Source of the DNA: Maribacter vaceletii
Lineage (GTDB): Bacteria > Bacteroidota > Bacteroidia > Flavobacteriales > Flavobacteriaceae
Direction of reading: 5' to 3'
Assembly (NCBI RefSeq): GCF_003634105.1
Contig: NZ_RBIQ01000008.1
Location: forward strand, 372,001-436,000
Length of the DNA: 64,000 bases
A program made the translations under genes and the position numbers. Positions 25,182 through 34,204 of the stretch are shown here, in pieces (position 1 is the first letter of the stretch; each line of letters begins with the position of its first letter). Under the pieces are notes generated by a model. The model searched no databases, had not been told where the DNA came from, and saw only the letters and a program-made list of their open reading frames with translations.

Positions 25182-27593
25182 ATGGATATATCTGAAAAAA
25201 CCAGTAATGACATTTCTTTTGAAGATTTTAGAATTCAGATTCTGCAGGATTATAAAACTGCTTTTTTAAGCAGAACTTGTAGTCTACTTGGCAGAAAAGA
25301 AGTCTTAACTGGAAAAGCAAAATTTGGAATTTTCGGAGATGGCAAAGAACTTCCACAATTAGCTATGGCAAGGTCTTTTAAAAATGGTGATTTTAGAAGT
25401 GGGTATTATAGAGACCAAACTTTTATGATGGCTATAGGAATATTAAAACCTAAAGATTTTTTCCATGCCCTTTATGCTACCACAGATATAGAAAAAGAAC
25501 CAATGAGTGCTGGAAGGCAAATGATTGGGCATTACCTTACTCCTAGCCTTAATGAAGACGGCTCATGGAAAAACTTAATTCAACAAAAAAACACAAGTAG
25601 TGATGTTTCTTGTACAGCAGGACAAATGCCTAGGCTATTAGGTTTGGCACAAGCATCAAAAATATATAGAAACTTAAAAGATATAGACGCTTCTAATTTC
25701 TCAGAAAATGGTAATGAAATAGCTTGGGGAACAATTGGTAATGCAAGTACTAGTGAAGGCATGTTTTTTGAAACCATTAATGCCGCTGGAGTCCTACAAG
25801 TACCAATGGTAATAAGTATATGGGATGATGAGTACGGAATATCTGTTCCTGCAAAACATCATACCACAAAAGAAGATATTTCAAAAATTTTAAGTGGTTA
25901 CCAAAGAACTACTGATGAAAAAGGGTTAGAACTTTTAAAAGTAAAAGGGTGGGATTACACAGCATTAATGCACGCCTATGAAAATGCTTCAGATATTGCA
26001 AGAACGGAACATGTTCCTGTTGTTATTCATGTTACAGAATTAACCCAACCACAAGGCCATTCATCATCCGGATCACATGAGCGATACAAAAGTGATGATC
26101 GCTTAGAATGGGAAAGAGAAAATGATTGCAATAAACGATTTAAAGAATGGATTTTAGAATCCAGAATAGCTTCAGAAGAAGAGCTAGAGCTTATAGAAAA
26201 AGAAATTAAAAAAGAAGTAAGACTTGCAAAAAGAGAAGCTTGGTCAGAGCACCTTACTACACAATTAAATGCCAAAAGAGAACTTGTAGGCTTACTAGAA
26301 AAAACTGCAATTAAAAGCCCTAACAAGGTGTTTATTTCTAAAATAAAAAATGACCTTATAGCTATAGACGAACCAATTAAAAAAGATATAGCAACTAGTG
26401 CTAGAAAAGCAATGCGATATCTTATTGGTGAAAACACTTTTGAAAAACAAAATTTAATTTCTTGGACTAAAAACTATTTAGAGAGCGCGCAAACAAAATT
26501 TAGTTCTAATTTATACAGCGAAAAAGAATCTAAAGCAACAAATGTTCCAATAACTAAGCCTGCTTATGATGAAAATGCTGAGCAAGTAGATGGAAGAATG
26601 ATTCTAAGGGAGAATTTTGACGAACTTTTTAAAAATTATCCTGAAGCATTAATTTTTGGAGAAGATACAGGTAATATTGGTGATGTAAACCAAGGACTAG
26701 AAGGCCTACAAGCCAAGTATGGAGAGTTACGTATTGCAGATACTGGCATTAGAGAAACCACAATAATAGGACAAGGATTGGGAATGGCTCTTAGAGGATT
26801 AAGACCCATTGCCGAAATACAATATTTAGATTATATATTTTACGCACTCCCTACCTTAACAGATGATTTAGCAACAACACTATACAGGACAAAAGGTTTG
26901 CAAAAAGCTCCACTAATTGTACGTACTAGAGGGCACCGTTTGGAGGGTATTTGGCATTCTGGTTCGCAAATGGGTGGGTTAATTCACCTACTAAGAGGAA
27001 TGTATATTCTAGCCCCAAGAAATATGACGCAAGCAGCAGGTTTTTACAATACACTTATGAAGAGTGATGAACCTGCACTTGTAATTGAAAGCCTAAATGG
27101 TTATAGACTAAAAGAACCTAAACCAAATAATTTAGGAGAATTTACTGTTCCTATTGGTGTAGTAGAAACCGTAAAAGAAGGAACAGACATTACATTGGTA
27201 TCTTACGGTTCTACATTAAGAATAGTAGAACAAGCAGCAAAAGAACTTATTGAAGTTGGTATTGATGCCGAAGTAATAGATGCACAAACTTTATTACCTT
27301 TTGATATTAACCATGACGTTTTAAAAAGTCTAGAAAAAACCAATAGATTACTAATAATAGATGAAGATGTTCCTGGTGGATGTTCTGCTTATTTGTTAGA
27401 CGAAATTGTAAACAAACAAGGAGGTTACAAATATCTAGATAGCCAACCAATTACGCTTTCTGGAAAAGCGCATAGACCTGCTTATGGTTCTGATGGAGAT
27501 TATTTCTCTAAACCAAATGCTGAAGATATTTTTGAAAAAGCTTATGAAATTATGAACGAGGCTAACCCATCTGATTATCCAAAATTAATGTAA
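25182..27593 (+). CDS. Fused E1 alpha/beta component of a 2-oxoacid (branched-chain type) dehydrogenase
   Basis: This is a thiamine-diphosphate enzyme of 803 residues. The alpha half (to about 400) carries the cofactor-binding block AWGTIGNASTSEGMFFE and phosphorylation-loop-like HERYKSDDRLEWERE. The beta half (from about 455) has EDTGNIGDVNQGLEGL, ADTGIRETTIIGQGLGMALRG and the C-terminal transketolase domain (DAQTLLPFD, DEDVPGG). The enzyme decarboxylates 2-oxoacids and passes the acyl group to a lipoyl E2 encoded elsewhere. Alpha-beta fusion is common in Bacteroidota. A branched-chain substrate would yield the primers of their iso-fatty acids. The start is placed at 25182 because the promoter overlaps the 12 codons upstream. 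Confidence 0.92.
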   Translation: MDISEKTSNDISFEDFRIQILQDYKTAFLSRTCSLLGRKEVLTGKAKFGIFGDGKELPQLAMARSFKNGDFRSGYYRDQTFMMAIGILKPKDFFHALYATTDIEKEPMSAGRQMIGHYLTPSLNEDGSWKNLIQQKNTSSDVSCTAGQMPRLLGLAQASKIYRNLKDIDASNFSENGNEIAWGTIGNASTSEGMFFETINAAGVLQVPMVISIWDDEYGISVPAKHHTTKEDISKILSGYQRTTDEKGLELLKVKGWDYTALMHAYENASDIARTEHVPVVIHVTELTQPQGHSSSGSHERYKSDDRLEWERENDCNKRFKEWILESRIASEEELELIEKEIKKEVRLAKREAWSEHLTTQLNAKRELVGLLEKTAIKSPNKVFISKIKNDLIAIDEPIKKDIATSARKAMRYLIGENTFEKQNLISWTKNYLESAQTKFSSNLYSEKESKATNVPITKPAYDENAEQVDGRMILRENFDELFKNYPEALIFGEDTGNIGDVNQGLEGLQAKYGELRIADTGIRETTIIGQGLGMALRGLRPIAEIQYLDYIFYALPTLTDDLATTLYRTKGLQKAPLIVRTRGHRLEGIWHSGSQMGGLIHLLRGMYILAPRNMTQAAGFYNTLMKSDEPALVIESLNGYRLKEPKPNNLGEFTVPIGVVETVKEGTDITLVSYGSTLRIVEQAAKELIEVGIDAEVIDAQTLLPFDINHDVLKSLEKTNRLLIIDEDVPGGCSAYLLDEIVNKQGGYKYLDSQPITLSGKAHRPAYGSDGDYFSKPNAEDIFEKAYEIMNEANPSDYPKLM

Positions 27594-27617
27594 TACTTCG
27601 CCTTTAATTTAAAAAGG

Positions 27618-28619
27618 TTAAATAATCTTTACCAACAGTTCTTTTAGTAAATCTGAGGAAGTAGATGCGCTTGCCCCTACTCCTTTTCCTTTTAAATCCA
27701 TTTCTCTTAAATGAGAAATTATTTGACTAACCTTTCGCATTGGGTAGTTTTTGGCAGCGGTCTGAAACTCACTAACAAAATACGGGTTTATACGTAATTT
27801 ACTAGCTACATTTTTAGGAGAATGATCCTTTAAGCCATGATACTGTAAAAGCTGTGTAAAGAAAGAATTTAATAGTGTAATTGTTAATATGAATGGGTTG
27901 TCCTTTGGGTTTTGGGCAAAATAATTAATTATTCGTGTTGCCTTAACAACATTACGCTCTCCAATAGCTTTTTTTAATTCAAAATTATTATAGTCCTTAC
28001 TAATACCAATATGTTCTTCAATATGGGCAGGAGTAATTTCTGTGTTTTTTGGTAATGCTAATTTTAATTTTTCTAACTCATTACTAATTTTACTTAAATC
28101 AGTACCTAAATAATCTACTAGTAAAATTGCTGCCTTGTGTGATATAGTATATCCACTGGAACGAAGAACTTTTCGTAACCAATCAGAAACTTGATTTTCA
28201 TATAATTTTTTACTTTCAAAAATTACACCTTGTTTTTTTACTTCTTTATAAAGGTTTTTTCTTTTATCAAGCTTCTTATATTTATAACAAACTACTAAAA
28301 CAGTTGTCATTTGAGGGTTTTTAACATACCCCAAAAGATTTTCAATAGTCCTAGACAAATGTTGCGCCTCTTTAATTATAACAACCTGGTAAGGAGCCAT
28401 CATAGGATATCGTTTAGCATTACTAACAATATCATCTATAGTAACTTCTTTTCCATACAAAACCATTTGATTAAAACCTCTTTCTTCTTCAGAAAGAATA
28501 TTTTTTTCAATGTATTCCGATATTCTATCAATATAATAAGGCTCTTCTCCAAACAAAAAGTAAATAGGCTTCAAATTACCTGCTTTAATATCCGATACAA
28601 TTTGTTTTACTTCCTCCAT
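27618..28619 (-). CDS. holA: DNA polymerase III subunit delta (clamp loader)
   Basis: This clamp-loader subunit of 333 residues opens the beta clamp. The N-terminal start (IKAGNLKPIYFLFGEEPYYID) and the middle block with LSKISNELEKLKL are typical of HolA. The C-terminal helical collar region contains the Bacteroidota-typical LLNSFFTQLLQYHGLKD. The protein is AAA+-like but lacks a Walker A ATP site, as expected for delta. It is divergent from the small nuclease-like gene, 26 bp away, an arrangement frequent in this phylum. The length is normal. Confidence 0.95.
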   Translation of the reverse strand: MEEVKQIVSDIKAGNLKPIYFLFGEEPYYIDRISEYIEKNILSEEERGFNQMVLYGKEVTIDDIVSNAKRYPMMAPYQVVIIKEAQHLSRTIENLLGYVKNPQMTTVLVVCYKYKKLDKRKNLYKEVKKQGVIFESKKLYENQVSDWLRKVLRSSGYTISHKAAILLVDYLGTDLSKISNELEKLKLALPKNTEITPAHIEEHIGISKDYNNFELKKAIGERNVVKATRIINYFAQNPKDNPFILTITLLNSFFTQLLQYHGLKDHSPKNVASKLRINPYFVSEFQTAAKNYPMRKVSQIISHLREMDLKGKGVGASASTSSDLLKELLVKII

Positions 28620-28645
28620 TAAAAAAAAATCATCAAATTTGTGAA

Positions 28646-29092
28646 ATGTTACCTTTAAACTTTAAGAAATATAACTTTCGATTCAAAAATAGCGAAAATA
28701 AGGTGCAAATTTTTGATGTTGTTCGTAAAAAATTTGTGCAGTTACAACCAGAAGAATGGGTAAGGCAACATGTAATTCACTTTTTAGTGGAAGAAAAAAA
28801 ATATCCATTAAGTCTTATTAATGTAGAAAAACAACTCACAATCAATAGTTTAAAAAAAAGATACGATATTGTTATTTTTAATTCAGACGGGAGTATAGAA
28901 CTTTTAGTAGAATGTAAAGCCCCAAAAATAAAAATCACACAAAATACTTTTGACCAAATAGCAACATATAATATGCAATTAAATGCAAACTTTTTAATGG
29001 TTACTAATGGATTGCAACATTTATACTGTAAAATGAATTTTATAGAAGAAAAATACTCCTTTTTAAGGCAAATTCCTGATTTTAGCCGTTAA
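28646..29092 (+). CDS. Single-domain PD-(D/E)XK nuclease-like protein (HSDR_N_2 family)
   Basis: These 148 residues match the N-terminal nuclease domain of type I restriction enzyme R subunits, without the helicase part. Visible active-site elements are the Asp in RYDIVIF (about 72) and the ExK of LLVECKAPKI (about 88-97). The fold boundaries VRQHVIHFLVEEKKYP and QLNANFLMVTNG also match. No methylase or specificity gene is nearby, so it is not part of a restriction system here. Its constant position beside holA in relatives suggests a housekeeping DNA role, which is not yet defined. Confidence 0.88.
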   Translation: MLPLNFKKYNFRFKNSENKVQIFDVVRKKFVQLQPEEWVRQHVIHFLVEEKKYPLSLINVEKQLTINSLKKRYDIVIFNSDGSIELLVECKAPKIKITQNTFDQIATYNMQLNANFLMVTNGLQHLYCKMNFIEEKYSFLRQIPDFSR

Positions 29093-29103
29093 TTTGCACC
29101 GTT

Positions 29104-30105
29104 TTGAATATAGCAGTTGTAATACTTAATTGGAATGGAGAGGTACTTTTAGAAAGATACCTACCCTCTGTAATGAAATATTCTGAAGGAGCAGATATTT
29201 ATGTTGCAGATAATGCCTCTACAGACGACTCTATTTCTTTTTTAAAAAACAACTACCCAACTATAAAAATCATACAAAATTCTAGCAATGGCGGTTTTGC
29301 AAAAGGATATAATGATGCGTTACAGCATGTAAAAGCAGATATATATTGCTTATTAAACTCCGATGTAAAAGTTACTAAAAACTGGTTACCTCCAATCATT
29401 GAAGCTTTTAAAGATATTCCTGATGCATCTATTATTCAACCAAAAATATTAGACCATATGCGTAAAGACTATTTTGAATACGCTGGAGCTGCAGGTGGTT
29501 ATATAGACCGGTTAGGATATCCATTTTGCAGAGGAAGAATTTTTCAGGCTTTAGAAAAAGACACAGGACAGTATAACGATATTCAAGAAATTTTTTGGGC
29601 AACAGGCGCTTGTATGTTTATTAAAAGTGATATTTTTCATAGCTTAAACGGTTTTGATGAAGATTATTTTGCGCATCAAGAAGAGGTAGATTTATGTTGG
29701 AGAGCAAAAAATATTGGATATAAAGTTTTTTATGTTGGCACCTCTAGTATTTATCATCTTGGCGGTTCTACATTAAGTAACATGAACCCTAAAAAAACAT
29801 ACTTAAATTTTAGAAACTCTCTTTTTTCAATCACAAAGAATTTACCTTTAAGAAAAGCTTTTATTATTATTTTCTTAAGACTATTATTAGATGGTATTGC
29901 TGGTATTCGATTTGTTTTTCAATTAAAACCTAAACATTGTTTAGCTATTATAAAAGCACATTTAAGCTTTTATAAAAACTTTAGAAGAATGTATAAAAAA
30001 AGAGAAAAGAAAAACTTTATAAATAAATACTATGCAACAAAGTCCATAGTGTGGTCTCATTTCGTACATCAAGTAGCAAGGTTTAGTAATTTAGTAAAAG
30101 ATTAA
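29104..30105 (+). CDS. Family 2 glycosyltransferase
   Basis: This GT-A enzyme of 333 residues resembles rhamnosyl- or other sugar transferases acting on polysaccharides. It starts at a TTG codon, since the conserved first strand (IAVVILNWNG) begins only two codons later. The nucleotide-sugar site is VADNASTDDS, the metal site is LLNSDVKV (about 82-89), and the acceptor/catalytic block is FFWATGACMFIKSD to FDEDYFAHQEEVDLCWR. A C-terminal amphipathic and hydrophobic stretch (about 255-280) may attach it to the inner membrane. It lies 11 bp after the nuclease-like gene and is probably co-transcribed. Confidence 0.93.
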   Translation: MNIAVVILNWNGEVLLERYLPSVMKYSEGADIYVADNASTDDSISFLKNNYPTIKIIQNSSNGGFAKGYNDALQHVKADIYCLLNSDVKVTKNWLPPIIEAFKDIPDASIIQPKILDHMRKDYFEYAGAAGGYIDRLGYPFCRGRIFQALEKDTGQYNDIQEIFWATGACMFIKSDIFHSLNGFDEDYFAHQEEVDLCWRAKNIGYKVFYVGTSSIYHLGGSTLSNMNPKKTYLNFRNSLFSITKNLPLRKAFIIIFLRLLLDGIAGIRFVFQLKPKHCLAIIKAHLSFYKNFRRMYKKREKKNFINKYYATKSIVWSHFVHQVARFSNLVKD

Positions 30106-30209
30106 CTAAATTACAGTATATATAATTTTGCAATTGTATAATTTTGGTGTTTATTTATTAGATAACCATTAATAAAATATAAATTATTTAAATATTAAGT
30201 TTTAGAACT

Positions 30210-31052
30210 ATGAAAAAAGTTATTTTAGGATGTTTAGGAGTAACCCTTTTGTTATCCTCATGTGTATCTCAAAAAAAGTATGCAGAGTTAGAGGCTAAAG
30301 CAAATGAGACTCAAGATTTGTTAAATTCTGCTACAGTTAAATTAAATGACTGTTTAGAAGATAATGCAAAAATTAAAACTTTAGAGGATCAAAATGCTTT
30401 CCTTAAAGCAAACAATCAAGAGTTAATTAATAATATGGGGAACTTAACTACCCTAACAACTAAAGGTGCAGAAAACTTAGAAAAATCTTTAGAAAGCTTA
30501 CAAGAAAAAGATTTAACTATTAGAAAACTAAACAATGCAATTACACGTAGAGATTCTGTTAACCTATCTTTAGTACAAAGTCTTAAAGGTGTTCTTGGAA
30601 ACTTAGATGATGAGGATATTGAAATTAGTGTAGAAAAAGGTGTTGTTTTTGTTTCTATCTCTGATAAATTATTATTTAGCAGCGGAAGCTATAACATTAC
30701 AAGTAAAGCAAAGAAAGTACTTGGAAAAGTTGCACAAGTTGTAAACAACAAACCAGATTTTGAATTCATGGTAGAAGGTCATACAGATGATGTACCTTAC
30801 AGAAGTGGTGTTTTACAAGATAACTGGGATTTAAGTGTTAAGCGTGCTACTGCAGTTGTTCGTATACTTCAGAATGATTATAATGTAGACCCTAAGAGAA
30901 TGACAGCTGCTGGTAGAGCGGAGTTTGTTCCTTTATCTACAACAGAAAAATCTAGAAACAGAAGAACAAGAATTGTTGTACTTCCTAAAATTGACCAATT
31001 TTATAGTATGATTGAAGAAGGAATGAAAGATCCTGCAATTGGAGGAAAATAA
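30210..31052 (+). CDS. OmpA-family peptidoglycan-binding lipoprotein
   Basis: This protein of 280 residues has a lipoprotein signal (GVTLLLSSC) and an alpha-helical coiled-coil stalk (about 22-115). A C-terminal OmpA domain (about 145-255) follows. The domain keeps the peptidoglycan-binding signature: VEGHTDDVPYR, DNWDLSVKRA and RNRRTRIVV with its key Asp and Arg. It should tether the outer membrane to the cell wall. A candidate -7 TAATTTTG at 30139-30146 lies upstream and a perfect palindromic terminator downstream. It has a decayed paralogue at 37249-38028. Confidence 0.93.
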   Translation: MKKVILGCLGVTLLLSSCVSQKKYAELEAKANETQDLLNSATVKLNDCLEDNAKIKTLEDQNAFLKANNQELINNMGNLTTLTTKGAENLEKSLESLQEKDLTIRKLNNAITRRDSVNLSLVQSLKGVLGNLDDEDIEISVEKGVVFVSISDKLLFSSGSYNITSKAKKVLGKVAQVVNNKPDFEFMVEGHTDDVPYRSGVLQDNWDLSVKRATAVVRILQNDYNVDPKRMTAAGRAEFVPLSTTEKSRNRRTRIVVLPKIDQFYSMIEEGMKDPAIGGK

Positions 31053-31075
31053 TTCCACATTAAATTATAAATAAG

Positions 31076-31100
31076 AAAGCAGCCAATTGGCTGCTTTTTT
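31076..31100 (+). terminator. Palindromic terminator of the OmpA-type gene
   Basis: A perfect 22-bp palindrome (31076-31097, core AGCAGCC/GGCTGCT) is followed by further T residues to 31100. It lies between convergent genes and can serve both. Confidence 0.85.
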
Positions 31101-31119
31101 TATTACAAAAAAAATAGTA

Positions 31120-31740
31120 TTATAATATATCTATGCTGCCTTTTCCTTCTCTTACTACTTCTTGCTTGCCTTCAGACAAGTCTATAACAGTAGAAGCAAC
31201 ATTATCTCCGTAACCGCCATCAATTACAATATCTACTAGATTATTCCACTTTTCATAAATAAGTTCTGGATCCGTTGTATATTCTAACACTTCATCTACA
31301 TCTCTAATAGATGTAGATACAATAGGGTTTCCTAACTCTTCTACCAATATCCTAGCTATAGCATTATCAGGCACTCTAATACCTACAGTTTTCTTTTTCT
31401 TAAAATCTTTAGGTAAATTATTATTTCCCGGCAAAATAAAAGTATAAGGCCCTGGCAAAGCTCTTTTAAGTATTTTAAAAGTTGCTGTATCTATTTGTCT
31501 AACATAATCAGACATATTGCTTAAATCTGCACATATAAAAGACCAATTTGCTTTTGCTAGTTTAACTCCTTTTATTCTTGCAATTTTCTCTAATGCCCTT
31601 GTGTTTGTAATATCGCAACCCAAACCATAAACAGTATCTGTAGGGTAAATAACTAAACCTCCTTTTCGTAAAACAGCAACAATACGTTGTACCTGTTTAG
31701 GATTGGGATTTTCCTCATATAATTTTATAAGCTCTGCCAT
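31120..31740 (-). CDS. Sua5/YrdC-type L-threonylcarbamoyladenylate synthase
   Basis: This cytosolic protein of 206 residues belongs to the family that forms threonylcarbamoyl-AMP from threonine, bicarbonate and ATP, the first step of t6A37 modification of tRNAs. The family blocks are GGLVIYPTDTVYGLGCD (about 28-44), the KxR-like stretch and PGPYTFIL (about 91-98). GNPIVSTSIR (about 138-147) corresponds to the usual 'P..STSAN' loop, with Arg replacing Asn at the end as in the YciO branch. The enzyme may therefore be a YciO-type paralogue. It begins 8 bp after the stop codon of the PcrA/UvrD helicase gene, so the two are probably co-transcribed. Confidence 0.88.
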   Translation of the reverse strand: MAELIKLYEENPNPKQVQRIVAVLRKGGLVIYPTDTVYGLGCDITNTRALEKIARIKGVKLAKANWSFICADLSNMSDYVRQIDTATFKILKRALPGPYTFILPGNNNLPKDFKKKKTVGIRVPDNAIARILVEELGNPIVSTSIRDVDEVLEYTTDPELIYEKWNNLVDIVIDGGYGDNVASTVIDLSEGKQEVVREGKGSIDIL

Positions 31741-31748
31741 AATACACC

Positions 31749-34073
31749 CTAAAGTACTTCTAATTTAGCAAAACGAAGTAACAACTTTTTAATATCTCCT
31801 TTATCAAATTGTATTTCGGCTTTACGATCGCTACCAATACCTTCTAAATTTAACACCTTTCCCCTACCAAATCTTGTATGATTTACTAAAGAACCAACTG
31901 AAAGTCCAGGGTCTATTGTATTTGTATTCCCAACAGGCTTGGATAATTCTGGTTTAATTTTCCTAAGTTTTCGTAATTGATTTTCGGTAGGTTTACCTAC
32001 TAAAGGTGGTGTTCCTCTTTTAGGTTTTGTTTGTCTAAGTTTACTTTTGTCTACCTCTCCAAAAATATCGGTATCTACAAAAGATTTATAACGGTAACCA
32101 CCATCTACAGGAGTTAGGTTTTCTACATATTTTTCATCTATTTCCTCAATAAACCTACTAGGTTCTGCATCAATTAGCTTACCCCATCTATATCTATTTT
32201 GTGTATACGTTAAATATGCTTGTTTTTCTGCTCTTGTTAATGCCACATAGAACAGCCTTCGCTCCTCCTCCAGCTCACTACGAGTGTTCATACTCATCCC
32301 AGATGGAAATAAATCCTCTTCCATACCAACAATATACACATATGGAAATTCCAAGCCTTTAGACATGTGTATGGTCATTAATGCTACTCTATCATCATCT
32401 CCAGGGTCATTATCCAAATCCGTAGCAAGAGCTACATCTTCTAAAAACTCACTTATATTTCCTGTAGCACCGTCTAATTCTTTCTGCCCTTCAACAAAGT
32501 CTTTAATACCATTTAAAAGCTCCTCAATATTTTCCATACGAGCTATACCTTCTGGAGTTCCATCTTTTTTAAACTCTAAAAGAACACCAGCTTTTTTAGC
32601 AACATGCTCAGAAAGTGTAAAAGCATCGGTAGTTTCGTTCATTATCTGGAAACTCTGTATCATGGTAATAAAGTCTACCAATTTTCTTTTAGTTCCTGCA
32701 TTAACTTTTAAATTAATACGGTCTAAATTCTGAATAACTTCAAAGATAGAACGCCCGTAATGGTTAGCGGCAACCACTAACTTATCTATTGTAGTTTGTC
32801 CAATTCCTCTTGCTGGGAAGTTTATAACTCGCTTTAAAGCCTCTTCATCTTTTGGATTTACTACCAATCTTAAATATCCTAAAACATCTTTTATTTCTTT
32901 ACGTTGATAAAAAGAAAGTCCGCCATAAATTCTATACGGAATATCTCTTTTTCGTAATGCATCTTCAATTGCTCTGGATTGCGAATTGGTTCTATAAAGC
33001 ACTACAAACTCCCCGTTATTAAGCTGATGTTGCATTTTATTCTCAAAAATAGAACCTGCAACAAACCTACCTTCTTCGGCATCAGTAATACTTCTATGTA
33101 CTTTAATAGCTGGTCCTTCATCATTATCTGTCCAAACTACTTTATCTAGTTGTGTTTTATTGTTTGATATTACAGAGTTAGCAGCATTTACAATATTTTT
33201 TGTAGATCTATAATTTTGCTCTAATCGATACATTATTACATTATCATAATCTTTTTGAAAATTTAAAATATTACTAATATTAGCTCCTCTAAAAGAATAA
33301 ATACTTTGTGCATCATCCCCAACCACACATATATTTTGAAATCTATCCGAAAGGGCTTTAATAATTAAGTACTGCGAATGGTTTGTATCTTGGTACTCAT
33401 CTACCAAAATGTATTTAAACCTTTCTTGGTATTTCATTAAAACTTCTGGAAACCTGTTTAAAAGTTCATTAGTTCGCAGTAAAAGGTCATCAAAATCCAT
33501 AGCTCCTGCCTTAAAACAACGATCTACATACTGTTGATATATCTCCCCCATTCTTGGCTTTTTCGCCATAGCGTCGGCCTCTACTAACTCCGGGTTATTC
33601 AAATAAGCTTTTACCGTAATTAAACTATTTTTATAGGATGATATTCTACTTTGCACCTGCTTATACTTGTAAATATCTTTATCTAAACCTAATTCCTTTA
33701 TTATAGAAGAAATTAAACGCTGGGAATCTTGGGTATCATAAATAGTAAAATTTGGAGGATAGCCTAATTTATTACCGTCTACACGTAAAAGCTTTGCAAA
33801 AACAGAATGAAAAGTTCCCATCCATAAATTTTTAGCATCAGAATTACCAACAATACTTGCAATCCTTGCTTTCATTTCACGGGCTGCTTTATTTGTAAAA
33901 GTAAGTGCCAAAATATTAAAAGAATCTACTCCTTGCGCCATTAAATGGGCTATTCTAAAAGTAAGCACTCTTGTTTTTCCGGAACCTGCTCCTGCAATTA
34001 CAATCATTGGCCCGTCTTTATGCAAAACTGGGGCTTTTTGCGCATCATTTAAACCATCAATAAAACTACTCAA
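31749..34073 (-). CDS. pcrA: UvrD/PcrA-type superfamily 1 DNA helicase
   Basis: This 3'-5' helicase of 774 residues acts in repair and replication. Visible motifs are Walker A AGAGSGKTRVL (about 28-38), motif II VDEYQDTN, motif III VGDDAQSIYSFRGA, motif IV LEQNYRS, motif V MTIHMSKGLEFPYV and motif VI YVALTRAEK. The C-terminus carries the Tudor-like RNA polymerase-contacting domain (GSLVNHTRFGRGKV, then AEIQFDKGDIKKLL), the same pattern found in the separate 174-residue protein at 17956-18480. It is followed by the Sua5/YrdC-type gene and is divergent from the M20 gene. No operator of the S24 type lies upstream. Confidence 0.95.
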   Translation of the reverse strand: MSSFIDGLNDAQKAPVLHKDGPMIVIAGAGSGKTRVLTFRIAHLMAQGVDSFNILALTFTNKAAREMKARIASIVGNSDAKNLWMGTFHSVFAKLLRVDGNKLGYPPNFTIYDTQDSQRLISSIIKELGLDKDIYKYKQVQSRISSYKNSLITVKAYLNNPELVEADAMAKKPRMGEIYQQYVDRCFKAGAMDFDDLLLRTNELLNRFPEVLMKYQERFKYILVDEYQDTNHSQYLIIKALSDRFQNICVVGDDAQSIYSFRGANISNILNFQKDYDNVIMYRLEQNYRSTKNIVNAANSVISNNKTQLDKVVWTDNDEGPAIKVHRSITDAEEGRFVAGSIFENKMQHQLNNGEFVVLYRTNSQSRAIEDALRKRDIPYRIYGGLSFYQRKEIKDVLGYLRLVVNPKDEEALKRVINFPARGIGQTTIDKLVVAANHYGRSIFEVIQNLDRINLKVNAGTKRKLVDFITMIQSFQIMNETTDAFTLSEHVAKKAGVLLEFKKDGTPEGIARMENIEELLNGIKDFVEGQKELDGATGNISEFLEDVALATDLDNDPGDDDRVALMTIHMSKGLEFPYVYIVGMEEDLFPSGMSMNTRSELEEERRLFYVALTRAEKQAYLTYTQNRYRWGKLIDAEPSRFIEEIDEKYVENLTPVDGGYRYKSFVDTDIFGEVDKSKLRQTKPKRGTPPLVGKPTENQLRKLRKIKPELSKPVGNTNTIDPGLSVGSLVNHTRFGRGKVLNLEGIGSDRKAEIQFDKGDIKKLLLRFAKLEVL

Positions 34074-34204
34074 ATCCTAATAATTTTTAGAACTGTGAAT
34101 TTAGCCATAATAACTGTTATCCAAAAGTTAGTAAGAAGAGATTTATGAACAATAAAGGGAGATTCCTTTTAATTTGAATATATTTAGTAATTCAATTAAA
34201 TACC

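Noticed and set aside
28311-28622. Plus-strand open frame of 103 codons over the start of holA
   Set aside because: It is antisense to holA, has no family resemblance and its composition is that of reversed holA codons.
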